Shown here piece after piece: positions 1 to 11,573 of a stretch of 64,000 nucleotides of DNA. The stretch is taken from NCBI GenBank assembly GCA_009667805.1, contig CM019063.1:85525877-85589876 (forward strand). Direction: 5' to 3'. This DNA comes from Leptobrachium leishanense (taxonomy: Eukaryota > Chordata > Amphibia > Anura > Megophryidae). Position 1 is the first letter of the stretch, and every line of letters begins with the position of its first letter. The position numbers and the translations under genes were made by a program. Below the pieces are notes generated by a model. That model did not search any database and was not told the origin of the DNA. It worked only from the letters and a program-made list of their open reading frames with translations.

Positions 1-48
1 TGTAAACATTCACAGTGCAGGGTGGATAAAGTATGTGAACCTTTGGAC

Positions 49-730
<682 letters not shown>

Positions 731-1442
731 TGTCACGGATCCCTCTGATTACCTGACTAGTGGTCCCTATACGCAGGACACTCTCTACCCTTCCGATCCT
801 TGAATGGTCGGCACGACTAGACAGACACAGAATTTGACAAGATAGTGTATCCACAAAGAATAACACCAGAACTATACACAAGACCTTAGAATAGTTAGCT
901 CTTCCCAAGACCCTAACAATATAAGGGGTAGTCTGATGTGTGCTTAGGGTGCCACACAGACTGACCTCAGTACCAGAATTAGAAGAGTTAATGCCAATAC
1001 CAGGGGTCATGCACAGAATGGTTCGTTTGCCAATGCCAAGGGTCATACACAGAATGGTTCGTTTGCCAATGCCAAGGGTCATACACAGAATGGTTCGTTT
1101 GCCAATGCCAAGGGTCATACACAGAATGGTTCGTTTGCCAATGCCAAGGGTCATACACAGAATGGTTCGTTTGCCAATGCCAAGGGTCATACACAGAATA
1201 GTTTGTTAGCCAAAAATACACAAGAGCTCTGCGGGAAGTAACTACCACGTCAGGGCACCGGCGTCTCTGTGAGTCTGGGCTTTAAACCTGGCGGGTCCGC
1301 GTCAGCACGCCAGGCCCCGCCCCCCAGCGTCCCACGTGTGCGGAACCGACCGCGATATCACTCGGCGCCTGGTCAGCGAGCAGCGAGGAAGCTGCTGCCA
1401 GGCGCCGGGGGGTACGGGGGGCACGGGGGGGCCACCGTGACA
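731..1442 (-). repeat. 3' LTR of the Ty3 element (712 bp)
   Basis: Runs from tgtcacggat to ccgtgaca on the plus strand, next to TSD gtact on its left and the polypurine tract on its right. Compared with the 5' LTR at 5774-6449 I see two transitions (near 866 and 1219) and one extra 36-bp unit of the internal minisatellite. That unit accounts exactly for the 712 versus 676 bp difference. The right third is GC-rich with runs of C and G (1300-1435). Confidence 0.95.
1012..1204. repeat. 36-bp minisatellite inside the 3' LTR
   Basis: Five near-perfect 36-bp units begin cacagaatggttcgtttgcc at 1012, 1048, 1084, 1120 and 1156, followed by a degenerate unit at 1192 (cacagaatagtttgttagcc). On the minus strand each unit reads as 12 residues (MTLGIGKRTILC) with no stop. 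The other LTR has one unit fewer. Confidence 0.95.
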
Positions 1443-1451
1443 GAACCCCCC

Positions 1452-2512
1452 TCAACGGGCGGCCACTGGACGACCCCCAGGAGCACGGGGATGAGCCAAA
1501 TAGAAGGCCCTCACCAACCGAGGAGCATGGACCTCAGTAGCCGGGAGCCAAGAGCGATCCTCTGGACCGTAGCCCACCCAGTCAACCAAGTACTGTAGGA
1601 CCCCCCTAGATATCCTGGCGTCCAGGATGGCCTCAACCTCAAACTCTTCCTCGCCCTCCACAGAGACAGGAGGAGGGGGAGCACGGGCCTTGGTGTACCG
1701 ATTACACAAGAGTGGCTTCAAAAGGCTCACGTGGAACACATTGTGTATCCTGATATGGGGGGGCAGTGCCAAAGCATAGGAGACCGGATTGAGTCGCCGC
1801 AGTATCCTATAGGGACCTATGTATCTGGGTGCCAGTTTCATAGAGGGTACTAAGAGCTTGATGTTCCGTGAAGAAAGCCAAACCCTGTCCCCGACTTGAT
1901 ACACGGGTGCCGGCCTCCTGTGTCTGTCGGCCTTGGTTTTCTGGACAACACTGCTATCTTCCAGTGCCTGTTTAACCCTCCCCAAGTCTCTGTCAATGAC
2001 GCCAAATGCTCATCCAGAGCAGGAATCGTGGTATCAGGAAACGTAGCGGGGAGCACGGGAGGATCAAAACCGTAAACAGTGAAGAAAGGGGAATGACCTG
2101 TGGCTTCACTCACTGCACTGTTCAAGGCATACTCTGCCCAAGGTAGCAGGTCTGACCAGTTATCTTGTCGTTCAGATATGAAGCACCTGAGGTATTTCTC
2201 GATATTTTGATTGGCTCGTTCTGCTGCTCCGTTAGTCTGGGGGTGATAGGCCGAAGAGAAGGATAAGTCTATTCCCACATTCTTGCAAAACCCTCTCCAG
2301 AATCTGGAGACAAATTGGGTCCCCCTATCAGAGACAATCCCAAGAGGAATACCGTGTATGCGGACCACATTGGTAATGAAAATGGGCACCAGTTCGGCTG
2401 CCGAAGGTAGTTTCCGAAGAGGAACATAGTGACCCATTTTGGAGAATCGATCTATGACCGTGAGTATTACAGTATTCCCTCTGGACTCGGGTAACTCTAC
2501 TATGAAATCCAT
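1452..2512 (-). pseudogene. Ty3 integrase core, GPY/F module and chromodomain
   Basis: The upstream frame (2512 to 1850) carries the integrase catalytic core: MDFIVELP with the first Asp, VSDRGTQFVSRFW with the second, and an Asn-Gly-Ala-Ala-Glu-Arg stretch with the Glu. A frameshift near 1985 moves the reading to 1985-1452. That frame holds the GPY/F-like module (YIGPYRILRRLNPVSYALAL) and then a chromodomain (EAILDARISRGVLQYLVDWV ... DRSWLPATEV) with its aromatic cage region. Chromodomains of chromoviral integrases are known to steer insertion toward methylated-histone chromatin. The natural stop lies just before the polypurine tract. The frameshift removes the C-terminal modules from the core. 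Confidence 0.93.
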
Positions 2513-2530
2513 TGCTAAATGCGACCATGG

Positions 2531-4459
2531 TCATTCGGGGATTGGCAGAGGCTGGAGTAAACCAATAGGCGCTGTTTTGGGACTTTTATTTCTTGTGCAC
2601 ACCTCGCACACGGCTATGTAATCTTTAACATCCCGGCGCAACGTGGGCCACCAGAGGAGTTTACGTATACTAGACACTGTTTTGGTGATCCCCATATGCC
2701 CAGAGGTTTTATTGTCATGATAAATTTTTAGTACTTCCTCTCTTTCGTTCTCAGGTACAAAGAGTTTCGCGGGAGGTCTCCCCCCAGGAGCTGTACCCTG
2801 GACGGTCTGCAATCTTATCATCAGAGGAGACGAGACACTAATCGTGGTAAAGGCTATAATCCTTTCCTGGGGTACAATGGGATGCTGATCTTGGATGTTA
2901 TGTTCGTAGGATTCATACTGTCTCGATAATGCATCTGCTTTAATGTTTCTTGACCCAGGTCTATATGTGAGGACGAAATTAAAACTTGAAAGAAACAATG
3001 ACCATCTCGCTTGTCTGGCATTTAAACGTTTAGCGTCTCCAATGTACGTAAGATTCTTATGATCGGTTATGATAACGATGGGGTCCCTAGACCCCTCCAA
3101 TAAGTATCTCCACTCCGCCAAGGCCGCAATAACTGCTAACAACTCTCTATTTCCGATATCATAGTTCCTCTCTGCCGGGGACAACTTCCGGGAATAGAAG
3201 CCGCATGGATGCAAGGGTTTGTCGGGTGCCTCCCTTTGGGACAAGACTGCACCAAGACCGAGTTCGGAGGCGTCAACTTCAACTTGGAAAGGCAGAGCCG
3301 GATCTGGATGTCGGAGAACAGGGGCAGTAGTGAATGCCTGTTTGAGTGCCTCAAAGGCTTGACTGGCCTGGGGTGTCCATTTCTGATTTCCCACCCCTTT
3401 CTTTGTCATAGCCGTGAGGGGGGCTACCAAGGCTGAAAAGTCTTTAATGAATCTCCGATAGTAATTGGTAAACCCCAGAAACCTCTGGATGGCTTTAAGC
3501 CCTTGGGGTAGAGGCCAGTCGAGGATTGCTGAGAGTTTTTTAGGATCCATTTGAAAACCCTCAGGGGTTATTATATACCCAAGGAAGTGCACTGTTTCTA
3601 TATCGAATAAGCATTTTTCTAATTTACAATATAACCCAGCCTTCAATAGCTTCCTCAACACTTGTTGCACATGGGCGTGATGGGTCTCCTTATCAGGAGA
3701 GTATATCAGGATGTCATCCAGATACACTATGACGAACGCTTGCAGAAAGTCCCTTAGGGTGTCGTTTATGAGGTCCTGAAAAACGGCTGCCGCGTTACAT
3801 AATCCAAAGGGCATCACTAGGTATTCATAATGCCCGCTACGTGTATTAAAAGCCGTTTTCCATTCATGCCCCTTTTTAACCCTTACTAGGTTGTAGGCTC
3901 CGCGTAAATCAAGCTTCGTATATATACGGGCCCCTTTTAGTCTGTCGAATAATTCTGTTATAAGAGGTATGGGATATGCATTCCTTATGGTTATCCTATT
4001 CAAACCTCTATAATCGATGCAAGGTCGCAGGTCTCTCTCTTTTTTGGAGACGAAAAAGAAACCTGCTCCTGCTGGAGAGGAGGATCGTCTGATGAATCCT
4101 CGCTCTAGATTCTCCCTTATATATTCCTCCATAATGTCGTTTTACTTTTGTGACAAAGGGTATACGTGTCCTCTAGGAGGCATAGTACCAGGGAGTAGCT
4201 CTATAGCACAGTCATATGGACGATGTGGTGGTAAGGCCTCAGTCCTGGCTTTAGAGAACACCTCCTTTAACGCCAGATAACATTCAGGGACTTCGGTGGA
4301 CAAAGGAGGTGCTGTGGCAATATTGAGGCTACCAATCACATTGACCCTGCCCAGGCACTTTGACTGGCAACTAGGACCCCAACATTTTATGTCTCGCTGG
4401 ACCCAATCAATCACCGGGTTATGCTCTGTTAACCATGGAACCCAAGAACGACAGGACAT
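2531..4459 (-). pseudogene. Ty3 pol: end of protease region, RT, RNase H, integrase zinc domain
   Basis: The frame opens near 4459 after a frameshift, and reads the linker before RT ([12 protein letters not shown]). It meets an in-frame TAA at 4142-4144 and continues from 4141 to 2534 with the full RT domain. RT shows PCIDYRGLN, a PFGLCNAAAVFQ segment and the catalytic YLDDILIYS. RNase H follows with EVDASELGLGAVLSQ. The integrase HHCC zinc domain (SGHMGITKT ... CEVCTRNKSP) comes last. An in-frame TGA at 2531-2533, probably a decayed CGA arginine codon, separates it from the integrase core. These enzymes copy element RNA into cDNA in cytoplasmic particles. The two stops make the polyprotein non-functional. 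Confidence 0.94.
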
Positions 4460-5759
4460 GAGGGAGAGTCGATAATCTGAAATCGTATGGTTTCACGGTG
4501 CAAAACTCCTGTTTTCATGCATACATCAATAGTGTCGTGAGTGATATGGGGACATGACAGGGGTTTTCCGTCTATGGCCTCCACCATTAGAGGCCTCTCC
4601 TTTAGAACCAGAGGTAAGAGGTTTTTGGCGGCAAAACATCTGTCCATAAAATTACCTGAGGCTCCAGAGTCTAGGAATGCCTCAGTCTCGAGGTGAACCC
4701 CCTCCCAGGTTAGGGAGATGGGTACCAGAATCCGGGATTTTTTTTTTTCATTATCCACAAAGGAGGCATACAGAGAACCGATAACCTGGGTATTAACTGT
4801 TCTTTGACCCGATTTGCCATTCTCACCCCTGCTACCCCTGGGTCTCTGAGGACATTGAAGGCGGAAATGATCTGCCCCGGCACAATAAAAGCAGAGCCCC
4901 CTTTCTCTTCTGTGAGCTCTTTCTGCCTCTGAAATACCTGTTTTTCCTATCTGCATAGGTTCAACGACCGGCACATCAGTTTTTGCGGTCTCCGGGTTAC
5001 CTGACGTACTGGTGTGTCTGGGTAATAAGGGTAAAGGAGGCAGGACCCTTCTGGGTCTGTCTCTGGAGTGTCTCCTTTCCCTAATTTGATCGTCCATGGC
5101 AATGCAAAAATCAACCAAATGGTCCAGATGTTCTGGTAATTTTAAGGGAGCCAGCTCAAACATAAAAGCCTCGTTCAGGCCTTCGGTAAAGGCTAAGGTT
5201 AAAACGTCGTTCGGCCAGAGCACCTCAGAAACCAAAGTCTTAAACTCTATGGCATAGTCGGAGACCCTCCTATTACCTTGTTTAATGTGAAACAAGGACC
5301 TACCCGCATTGGTAGCCCTTCTAGATGGGTCAAAGGTACGCTTTAACTCAGAGGTAAAACCCTCATAGTCATAGATGATGGGTTTCTTATTTTCCCACAA
5401 GGGCGTGGCCCATAATAAAGCTTTTTCAGTTAAATGATTAATCAGATAGCCTACTTTGGCTTTGTCAGACATACAGGACCCTGGATTGTTCTCGAACAAG
5501 ATCTCGAGTTGGGTCAAAAACCCCGGCATAAGTTTGGTGTTCCATCATAGCGTAAGGGTGCCTTCATACTGAGCCTACATCCCTCGGGAGCGGCCGAACT
5601 GACCCTAGGCAATACTGGGTCTGGAGGGCTTGCAGTTCCAGTATTGGATCGATTTAACAGGGTTTGCAGGGCAAGAGCAATCTGGTCCATCCTATGGTCC
5701 TGCTCTTCTTGTCTGGCTGCAATACGTGTCAACTGATTAGAGAGGTCTGCGGGATCCAT
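4429..5759 (-). pseudogene. Ty3 gag and protease
   Basis: The likely gag ATG is at 5757-5759 (MDPADLSNQL), 14 bp downstream of the 5' LTR. The frame is lost by a one-base indel near 5520, where LCRGF runs into a stop while the continuing frame reads GFLTQLEILFE. The retrotransposon gag capsid region follows (YEGFTSELKRTFDP and the acidic, arginine-rich tail). A single CX2CX4HX4C knuckle (CFYCAGADHFRLQC) comes next, then an aspartic protease active site (FLDSGASGNF). Gag would form the particle and package RNA. A second frameshift near 4440 detaches gag-protease from pol. The reading frame of the first piece is open upstream into the LTR, to 6197. Confidence 0.92.
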
Positions 5760-5773
5760 TGGCCCTGACGTAA

Positions 5774-6449
5774 TGTCACGGATCCCTCTGATTACCTGAC
5801 TAGTGGTCCCTATACGCAGGACACTCTCTACCCTTCCGATCCTTGAATGGTCGGCACGACTAGACAGACACAGAATTTGACAAGATAGTGTATCCACAAA
5901 GAATAACACTAGAACTATACACAAGACCTTAGAATAGTTAGCTCTTCCCAAGACCCTAACAATATAAGGGGTAGTCTGATGTGTGCTTAGGGTGCCACAC
6001 AGACTGACCTCAGTACCAGAATTAGAAGAGTTAATGCCAATACCAGGGGTCATGCACAGAATGGTTCGTTTGCCAATGCCAAGGGTCATACACAGAATGG
6101 TTCGTTTGCCAATGCCAAGGGTCATACACAGAATGGTTCGTTTGCCAATGCCAAGGGTCATACACAGAATGGTTCGTTTGCCAATGCCAAGGGTCATACA
6201 CAGAATAGTTTGTTAGCCAAAAATACACAAGAGCTCTGCAGGAAGTAACTACCACGTCAGGGCACCGGCGTCTCTGTGAGTCTGGGCTTTAAACCTGGCG
6301 GGTCCGCGTCAGCACGCCAGGCCCCGCCCCCCAGCGTCCCACGTGTGCGGAACCGACCGCGATATCACTCGGCGCCTGGTCAGCGAGCAGCGAGGAAGCT
6401 GCTGCCAGGCGCCGGGGGGTACGGGGGGCACGGGGGGGCCACCGTGACA
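5774..6449 (-). repeat. 5' LTR of the Ty3 element (676 bp)
   Basis: Same termini as the other LTR, with TSD gtact immediately to the right (6450-6454). It holds four full 36-bp minisatellite units plus a degenerate one (6055-6211). In the transcriptional (minus) direction one frame is open from the minisatellite through the LTR end and into gag. That places the repeated 12-residue motif upstream of gag, if translation ever starts there. Confidence 0.95.
6055..6211. repeat. 36-bp minisatellite inside the 5' LTR
   Basis: Four near-perfect copies of the 36-bp unit start at 6055, 6091, 6127 and 6163, followed by a degenerate copy at 6199. It is the same unit as at 1012-1204, with one unit fewer. 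Confidence 0.95.
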
Positions 6450-6454
6450 GTACT

Positions 6455-6874
<420 letters not shown>

Positions 6875-6959
6875 TAATATCACACTGATTGGACTCAAGG
6901 TTGGCTCACTCCTGGCTCCAATTAGCTCTTGGAGAAGTCATTAGGCTAGGGGTTCACAT

Positions 6960-7165
6960 ACTTTCCCCCCCCTGCACTGTGAATGTTTACATGTTAGGTT
7001 CAATAAACACATGAAAACATAAAATAATACAACACAAACATTATAAGCAGACTGTGTTTTTCAAATTGTTGTGCCTTAGATGAAGATCAGAGCACATTTT
7101 ATGACCAATTCATGCAAAACTCCACGTAATCCCAAAGGGATCACATACTTTTTCTTGCAACTGTA
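6960..7165. repeat. Right terminal inverted repeat of the first Tc1 element
   Basis: About 200 bp. The inner block 6970-6991 matches 1-22 inverted. A second block with the same cacatacttt motif ends at the outer tip ctgta (7161-7165). Repetition of the motif at both ends of a long TIR is the IR/DR arrangement known from Tc1 elements. Confidence 0.85.
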
Positions 7166-7373
7166 CTGGTGATGTCACACATGTATTTAAACAAAAAAAA
7201 AAAAAAGCTTAGGTTCCACACTTTTTAAGAGTTACTGGATTCTCTAGTCCATACTGATTTCATCAATTACAGAGATCCCATAGAGAACCTGTATGTGTCG
7301 CAATTCTTGAGTGAATTGTATTGCGTGATCATACTGCATCTTGTATCATTTTTCAGAACCCCAAAAAGAACTA

Positions 7374-8607
7374 GGGCCCTATTCCATTGTTGCCGTTAAG
7401 AACAGCATTTGAGCCACTCAGCAGAACAGCTTGAGTGCGTGCTCTTCTTTCTCTGTTCTCTATCTGCGTCTGACGTTATTCTGAAAAGAATGTCATCTTT
7501 CATATCCTGGTGTTATGTGATTGCGCTTCTGCACAAATCACTTAACACAATGATTTTAACCCTCCCCCATTTAATCCCATACTCACCTTAGATCCTTCCG
7601 TTTTCCCTCAGTGCAGAGAGCAGCGCAATCCTTTGCTTCCTCGCTCCGCGGAAGAGGTACACTGGGGAAAATAGCTACCTGGCCGCATCTCATTCGCATC
7701 CGGTCTCCATGGACTCCTTTGGATGCCTAGAGCCGATAACACCCTGTCATGGAACTGACATAACGCTCCCCGCTTCAGCTACCAAGACTTTATTTTCATT
7801 TACTGTGTGGTGTGATTTTAAACGTGTTTTTTACTGTATACTGTGTTGTTAAGACTCGTGTTGTGGTTTGCCCTGCTCTCCAACCCCAGGATGCCATTTC
7901 CCCAAGCCAGCTATGGGTCCCAGTGACAAAGGACCACATGGCACAAAATTGGGACATTTCCAGCCGATTCACGGCTTCTGGCCGCGATTCAGATCAATAC
8001 GCGAATCGGATCACTCCGCGAATCGGCTCAGCCAGCCAATTCGAATCGGAAAAATTTCAAGCCAGTCATTGCCTTATTCCCCGGGCCACATGGGGCCTGA
8101 ATAGGGACTCAGAATGTTGGTGTGGGCGGGAAGTTTAAACCTGTGTTGCTGTAACCTGTATAAATACGCCTGTAAAAATCAGTAAAGCAGATTGTTCCTG
8201 TGATACATTCAGCTTGTCTGGTGCGTTATTCTACTGCAGTCACCCTCAGAAGGCACCGAGCGGCCTTCTAAGAATCGGGAGGATCGAAACAGCGCCAAGT
8301 ACTGGGAAAACCTGCGGTTTCCTAAACGGCTGTACCATCTGCTCCAACACCGGTAGAGCTCCATACCAACCATCCCAGGTCTCTCAGCAGGCAAAAACAA
8401 GTGGGTCAAGCTGCTTGAGGCGCTGAGGACCGTGTTCCCAGTATCTGTGCTGATCACAACGAGGGGATGTCTGGAAAGCAGGACAGGCGGAAGAGTGCTT
8501 TTCTGTCAAACACCCGCGGCGGTGGAAAAGGGCTGACGTTCAGGTTTTCCATTAGCGTCTGCCATTTAGCACCATATTAGCATTTAGCAAACATTGGTTT
8601 AGGGCCC
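7374..8607. mobile_element. Candidate non-autonomous DNA element with 3-bp TSD cta
   Basis: The left end gggccctattccattgttgc and the inverted right end gggccctaaaccaatgtttg are alike over about 20 bp. Both are flanked by cta (7371-7373 and 8608-8610). A 3-bp duplication suits PIF/Harbinger-type elements. No transposase is visible inside. The interior contains an LTR-like stretch (see 7747-8450), so this may be a composite. Similar gggcc-tattacat ends recur at 22584, 23667, 44454 and 62520. Confidence 0.5.
7747..8450 (+). other. LTR-like non-coding stretch with a TATA-like box
   Basis: A promoter-looking segment with TATA-like tataaatacg at 8159-8168 is followed by a stretch resembling an R/U5 region (about 8190-8250). 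Repeated GATTC/GAATC words occur at 7960-8050. I could not find paired TG..CA termini with a TSD, so the retroviral or Ty3 LTR reading is only a guess. No coding frame of interest. Confidence 0.25.
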
Positions 8608-8610
8608 CTA

Positions 8611-9000
8611 GTATCACTGAATCATCTTTAACCTGAAAGACACAAAATGACTGCTGTGATGTTTAAGGTTGTAAGTTATATCTCCTACTAAAGACGGGTG
8701 GTTGCAGAAGGCTTTTGTGATAGCTTTTTTTGCCAGTTTTATTTATTATTAATGTGAAAGTATTGCTATTTTTATACCTTGCTTACTCTAGAATTGTTGT
8801 TTACTATTCAATAATGTGTGTTACCGTTGCATACTTTTTTGTGTGTATTGGACGTACATGGATATATCCATACTACATAGAGATGAACAGCTAAGATGCA
8901 TCATTAGTTTGATCACGCCACGAGTCACAAACCTTTCTGTTGTATTATTCACTCTACAATCAATTCATCCATCATCCAATTTATTTTTTATTAGGACATC
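8611..9000. other. AT-rich spacer, nothing recognised
   Basis: No coding frame, repeat pair or inverted repeat that I can support. Short ORFs here look random. Confidence 0.6.
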
Positions 9001-9240
9001 TGCGTCTATAGTTAAAATGCTGCCCAACAGGAAGCCATTCCTCTCCTGGACACCAGGGTGATTTTCAATGGGTATGGTGAGGCCATACAGTGGGTAGTTA
9101 AAAGGAAGGTCCTGAGATCATAAGGCCATTGAAATACTTCCAAAAGACGAGGAATTTGAATCCAGAGCTGAACCACCTTCGGGCAAACTCACTTCATGTG
9201 AAGAGGAGGTCCAGATGTATACCACTGGAAATAGAAACAT
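9000..9240 (-). pseudogene. Decayed L1-type ORF2 C-terminal fragment
   Basis: On the minus strand one frame reads HMK, a stop, then VCPKVVQLWIQIPRLLE and REEWLPVGQHF. This resembles the HxxWxCP-x-fW zinc-like C-terminal segment of L1/Tx1 ORF2, which is better preserved at 11574-12062 and 63742-63990. An in-frame stop and the short length mark it as old debris. The call rests on the CPKVVQLW pattern only. Confidence 0.4.
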
Positions 9241-9567
9241 ATACATTTGTTCTTGAAGATAGATATAATTATCTAAGATTCTGAGTTCCTGATACATAAA
9301 TATGGCAAATGCACTCTAGGGTGACATACCAGTGCTAAAAGAACAAACAGTAAATACCAAATACAGGCAAACATCGCTACCACCAAATGTAATTGCAGTT
9401 TTGCACCTTACGGCAACAATATTATCACACCAGTTTCTGATTATATCCACTGTCCCTTCACTAAAAAGGTGTGTTTTTGATTCCTCATATACAAGCGAGG
9501 TGTTAAAAAAATTTTTAAGTACATTATACATAAAGTATATAAACAATAAAAAATTCTAAGTCATCAA

Positions 9568-9772
9568 ATAAGCTTGTACTTGACACTCTCGTCCTCCCCT
9601 CCCTTTTTTCGATCGTATATCAGGTTCTATACGACTCTTTTTTCTGTGTATTTCCTTACATTATACTTTGTATATTTGTCTTTATTTTATGTATTTCAAA
9701 ATTTATGTTACTATTCTTACAATAAACTTTGAATTATAAAAAAATAAAATAATAATAAAAAATAAGCTTGTA
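9568..9772 (+). mobile_element. Short 5'-truncated retroinsert with 11-bp TSD
   Basis: The duplicated target ataagcttgta occurs at 9568-9578 and 9762-9772. The 183-bp insert between them ends in an AATAAA-like signal (9720-9726) and an A-rich tail. That is the structure expected of a LINE 3' end, or of another RNA copied by target-primed reverse transcription on the plus strand. No coding remains, so the family is not assigned. Confidence 0.75.
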
Positions 9773-9773
9773 T

Positions 9774-9846
9774 GCAAGTGAGGAATACAGTGTGTTGCTA
9801 CAGACACACCCTGTGTCTGTAGCAACACACTGAATTCTTCCCTTGC
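9774..9846. repeat. Near-perfect palindrome, 21-bp perfect arms, 3-bp loop
   Basis: Arms 9788-9808 and 9812-9832 are exact reverse complements around a ccc loop. The match extends imperfectly outward to 9774 and 9846 (gcaagtgaggaat versus gcaagggaagaat). It begins one base after the TSD of the preceding retroinsert. It could be a fold-back MITE or a hairpin-forming replication product. Confidence 0.9.
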
Positions 9847-10600
9847 TTACAATATTGATTTTGGGTTCCCCTTTTGACCATGGAAGACACGGTGTTACTC
9901 ATCTAATGTGATGAATTACGTCTGTTTCATTAACTTTTCTGTACAATTGCGGCTTATCTACAATCAAATAAGCTTGACATGATTTTTGAGTTATCATTTT
10001 ATGGAGCATCACTGTGCCCTGCACATTTTAAAGGTATGGGAAGCTTTTTATTCCTAGAAGTACAATAAGTGGAAAAACAATATTAGAATCTCTGTGTCAG
10101 GGTCTTACTGTGTTGGAAACTCATTGCCTCAGTTGGCTTGTTCTCATTCTGATTATGTATCAACATGAGTATCATTTCATTGCTGCTTTTTGTCAAGTAT
10201 TTAATCTAAGGAGCTGTTTAATCATCACAAGTCCATTAGCCGCATTCAGCTTCTCTCTAATTACCTACTTCATCTTTGCATCTGTGTCAAAAGTAGGACC
10301 ATAATTAATCACGGTTTGTGCACATCAAGAAACCAGTTACCTAGGCGGGATATTGCCGTTTCCTGACAACATGAGCAATAAAGGATTCCTCCTGACTAGT
10401 CTATGTGTTATGACGCCTTCCTAATTGATCCATTTGACGTTCATGATATTGATTAGGCAAGCACGGCACGTAGTTGCTGTCTCGCATGACAAAATTATTT
10501 CTTATATGGGTATTTTAGATTAAATAATACCTAATACATTATAAATAATGGAATACAATTTACAGCAACGCACAAAATAAAATCATTGATATGAATACTC
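9847..10600. other. Non-coding spacer
   Basis: AT-rich sequence without TSD pairs, long inverted repeats or a convincing reading frame. Confidence 0.6.
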
Positions 10601-10608
10601 CTATTAAG

Positions 10609-10652
10609 CCAGCTCTTGAGGAAGTCGCTGGACGAAACGCGTCGAGCTGGCG
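10609..10652. repeat. Hairpin-flanked motif cgaaacgcgt, copy 1
   Basis: The block agctcttgaggaagtcgctg followed by gacgaaacgcgtcgagct is bounded by agctc and gagct, which can pair. A second copy with the same ends and core lies at 27337-27375. Its origin is unknown to me. Two loci sharing a 40-bp block argue for a dispersed repeat. Confidence 0.6.
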
Positions 10653-11217
10653 AGATCTACTACTTTACATTCCCCGATCTACAATCCCGTTGGTTCTGCT
10701 GGATTCTAGGAACTTCCACCTTTGCTGGCCTGAGTACCACCGGTGCCTGTTTTCCGATGGAGGGTATCCAGATTGTCTGAATCGGCGGTGTGGGTAATAT
10801 TGGATGCTTATGTTAACCCATGCTTATTTGCACACTTTTGTTATGCATTGTGTGACACTTGTCTTGCGAGGGGTTTCAACCTTCTTTTTATTTGCTTATT
10901 AAATTGCTGCAGTTTTATGCTATGATGCGTTTTGTTCACTTGTAGCTATTAACATCAGGAAGTCTTAAAGCTCCTTTGGTCCATGTGATTGCCAATTGAT
11001 TGGTGTTATCACTGCATGCCCTTCCTTTTTTGTACTACATATTGGCACTTTGTGTGGGGGTGCTTTGAGCTGCCATGTTTATTGGTATTTCACACATTAC
11101 ATTTGTATTTTTCTAATACTCCTATTGTTAGGTTCATGACATGTGTGCACCTCATGTAAAGTAGATTAACCAGTACAGTTGTCATGGCGATGCTTTCTCC
11201 TTTGCCAGTATTCTAGT
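10653..11217. other. Non-coding spacer
   Basis: No recognisable family. The short ORFs here lack any domain. Confidence 0.55.
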
Positions 11218-11573
11218 TACCGTGGGGCAAAAAAGTATTTAGTCAGCCACTTATAAAGATGAGAGGCCCATAATTTTTTTATTTTTTTTGTAAAATATTT
11301 TTATTGGCAAAGTATAAAATACAAGTCGCATAAGGGACAATATTGTCACAATAATGTAGAATACAATCAAAGTGCCTCTTGGTCATAGACAGTGCTGGAA
11401 TTTTATAATATAACAAATAACAAATTCTAAATTAACTCTAACTAACTAAAAAGGTGATCATCATATCCTTAAATAAACAGCAGTAAAGCTAGTACCAGAA
11501 CGGTATGTCAAGACAACACAGCCCAGGCTCGGATCTGAATTCACCTCTGATCCTCCATAACCGGTCGATTATC

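Larger units (their letters stand above)
731..6449 (-). mobile_element. Ty3/gypsy chromovirus-type LTR retrotransposon
   Basis: A complete LTR-to-LTR element on the minus strand, flanked by a perfect 5-bp target duplication gtact (726-730 and 6450-6454). LTR termini are TGTCACGG and CCGTGACA. Order in the minus direction is 5' LTR (5774-6449), gag with one CCHC knuckle, protease, RT, RNase H, integrase with a GPY/F module and a chromodomain, a purine-rich tract gaggggggttc touching the 3' LTR, then the 3' LTR (731-1442). I do not recognise a canonical tRNA primer-binding site: only 14 bp separate the 5' LTR from the gag ATG at 5759. Coding capacity is broken by at least three frameshifts and two stops, yet the LTRs differ by about two substitutions. 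Confidence 0.96.

Noticed and set aside
1012..1204. Regular 36-bp repeats that could be mistaken for a CRISPR array
   Set aside because: Units are contiguous with no unique spacers and lie inside an LTR. It is a minisatellite.
940..1209. Repeat-encoded ORFs on the plus strand (MVRLPMPRVIHR repeats)
   Set aside because: They are the antisense of the LTR minisatellite. Any 36-bp repeat without a stop stays open.
2439..4280. Plus-strand ORFs opposite Ty3 pol
   Set aside because: Shadow frames of the minus-strand gene, with no domains.
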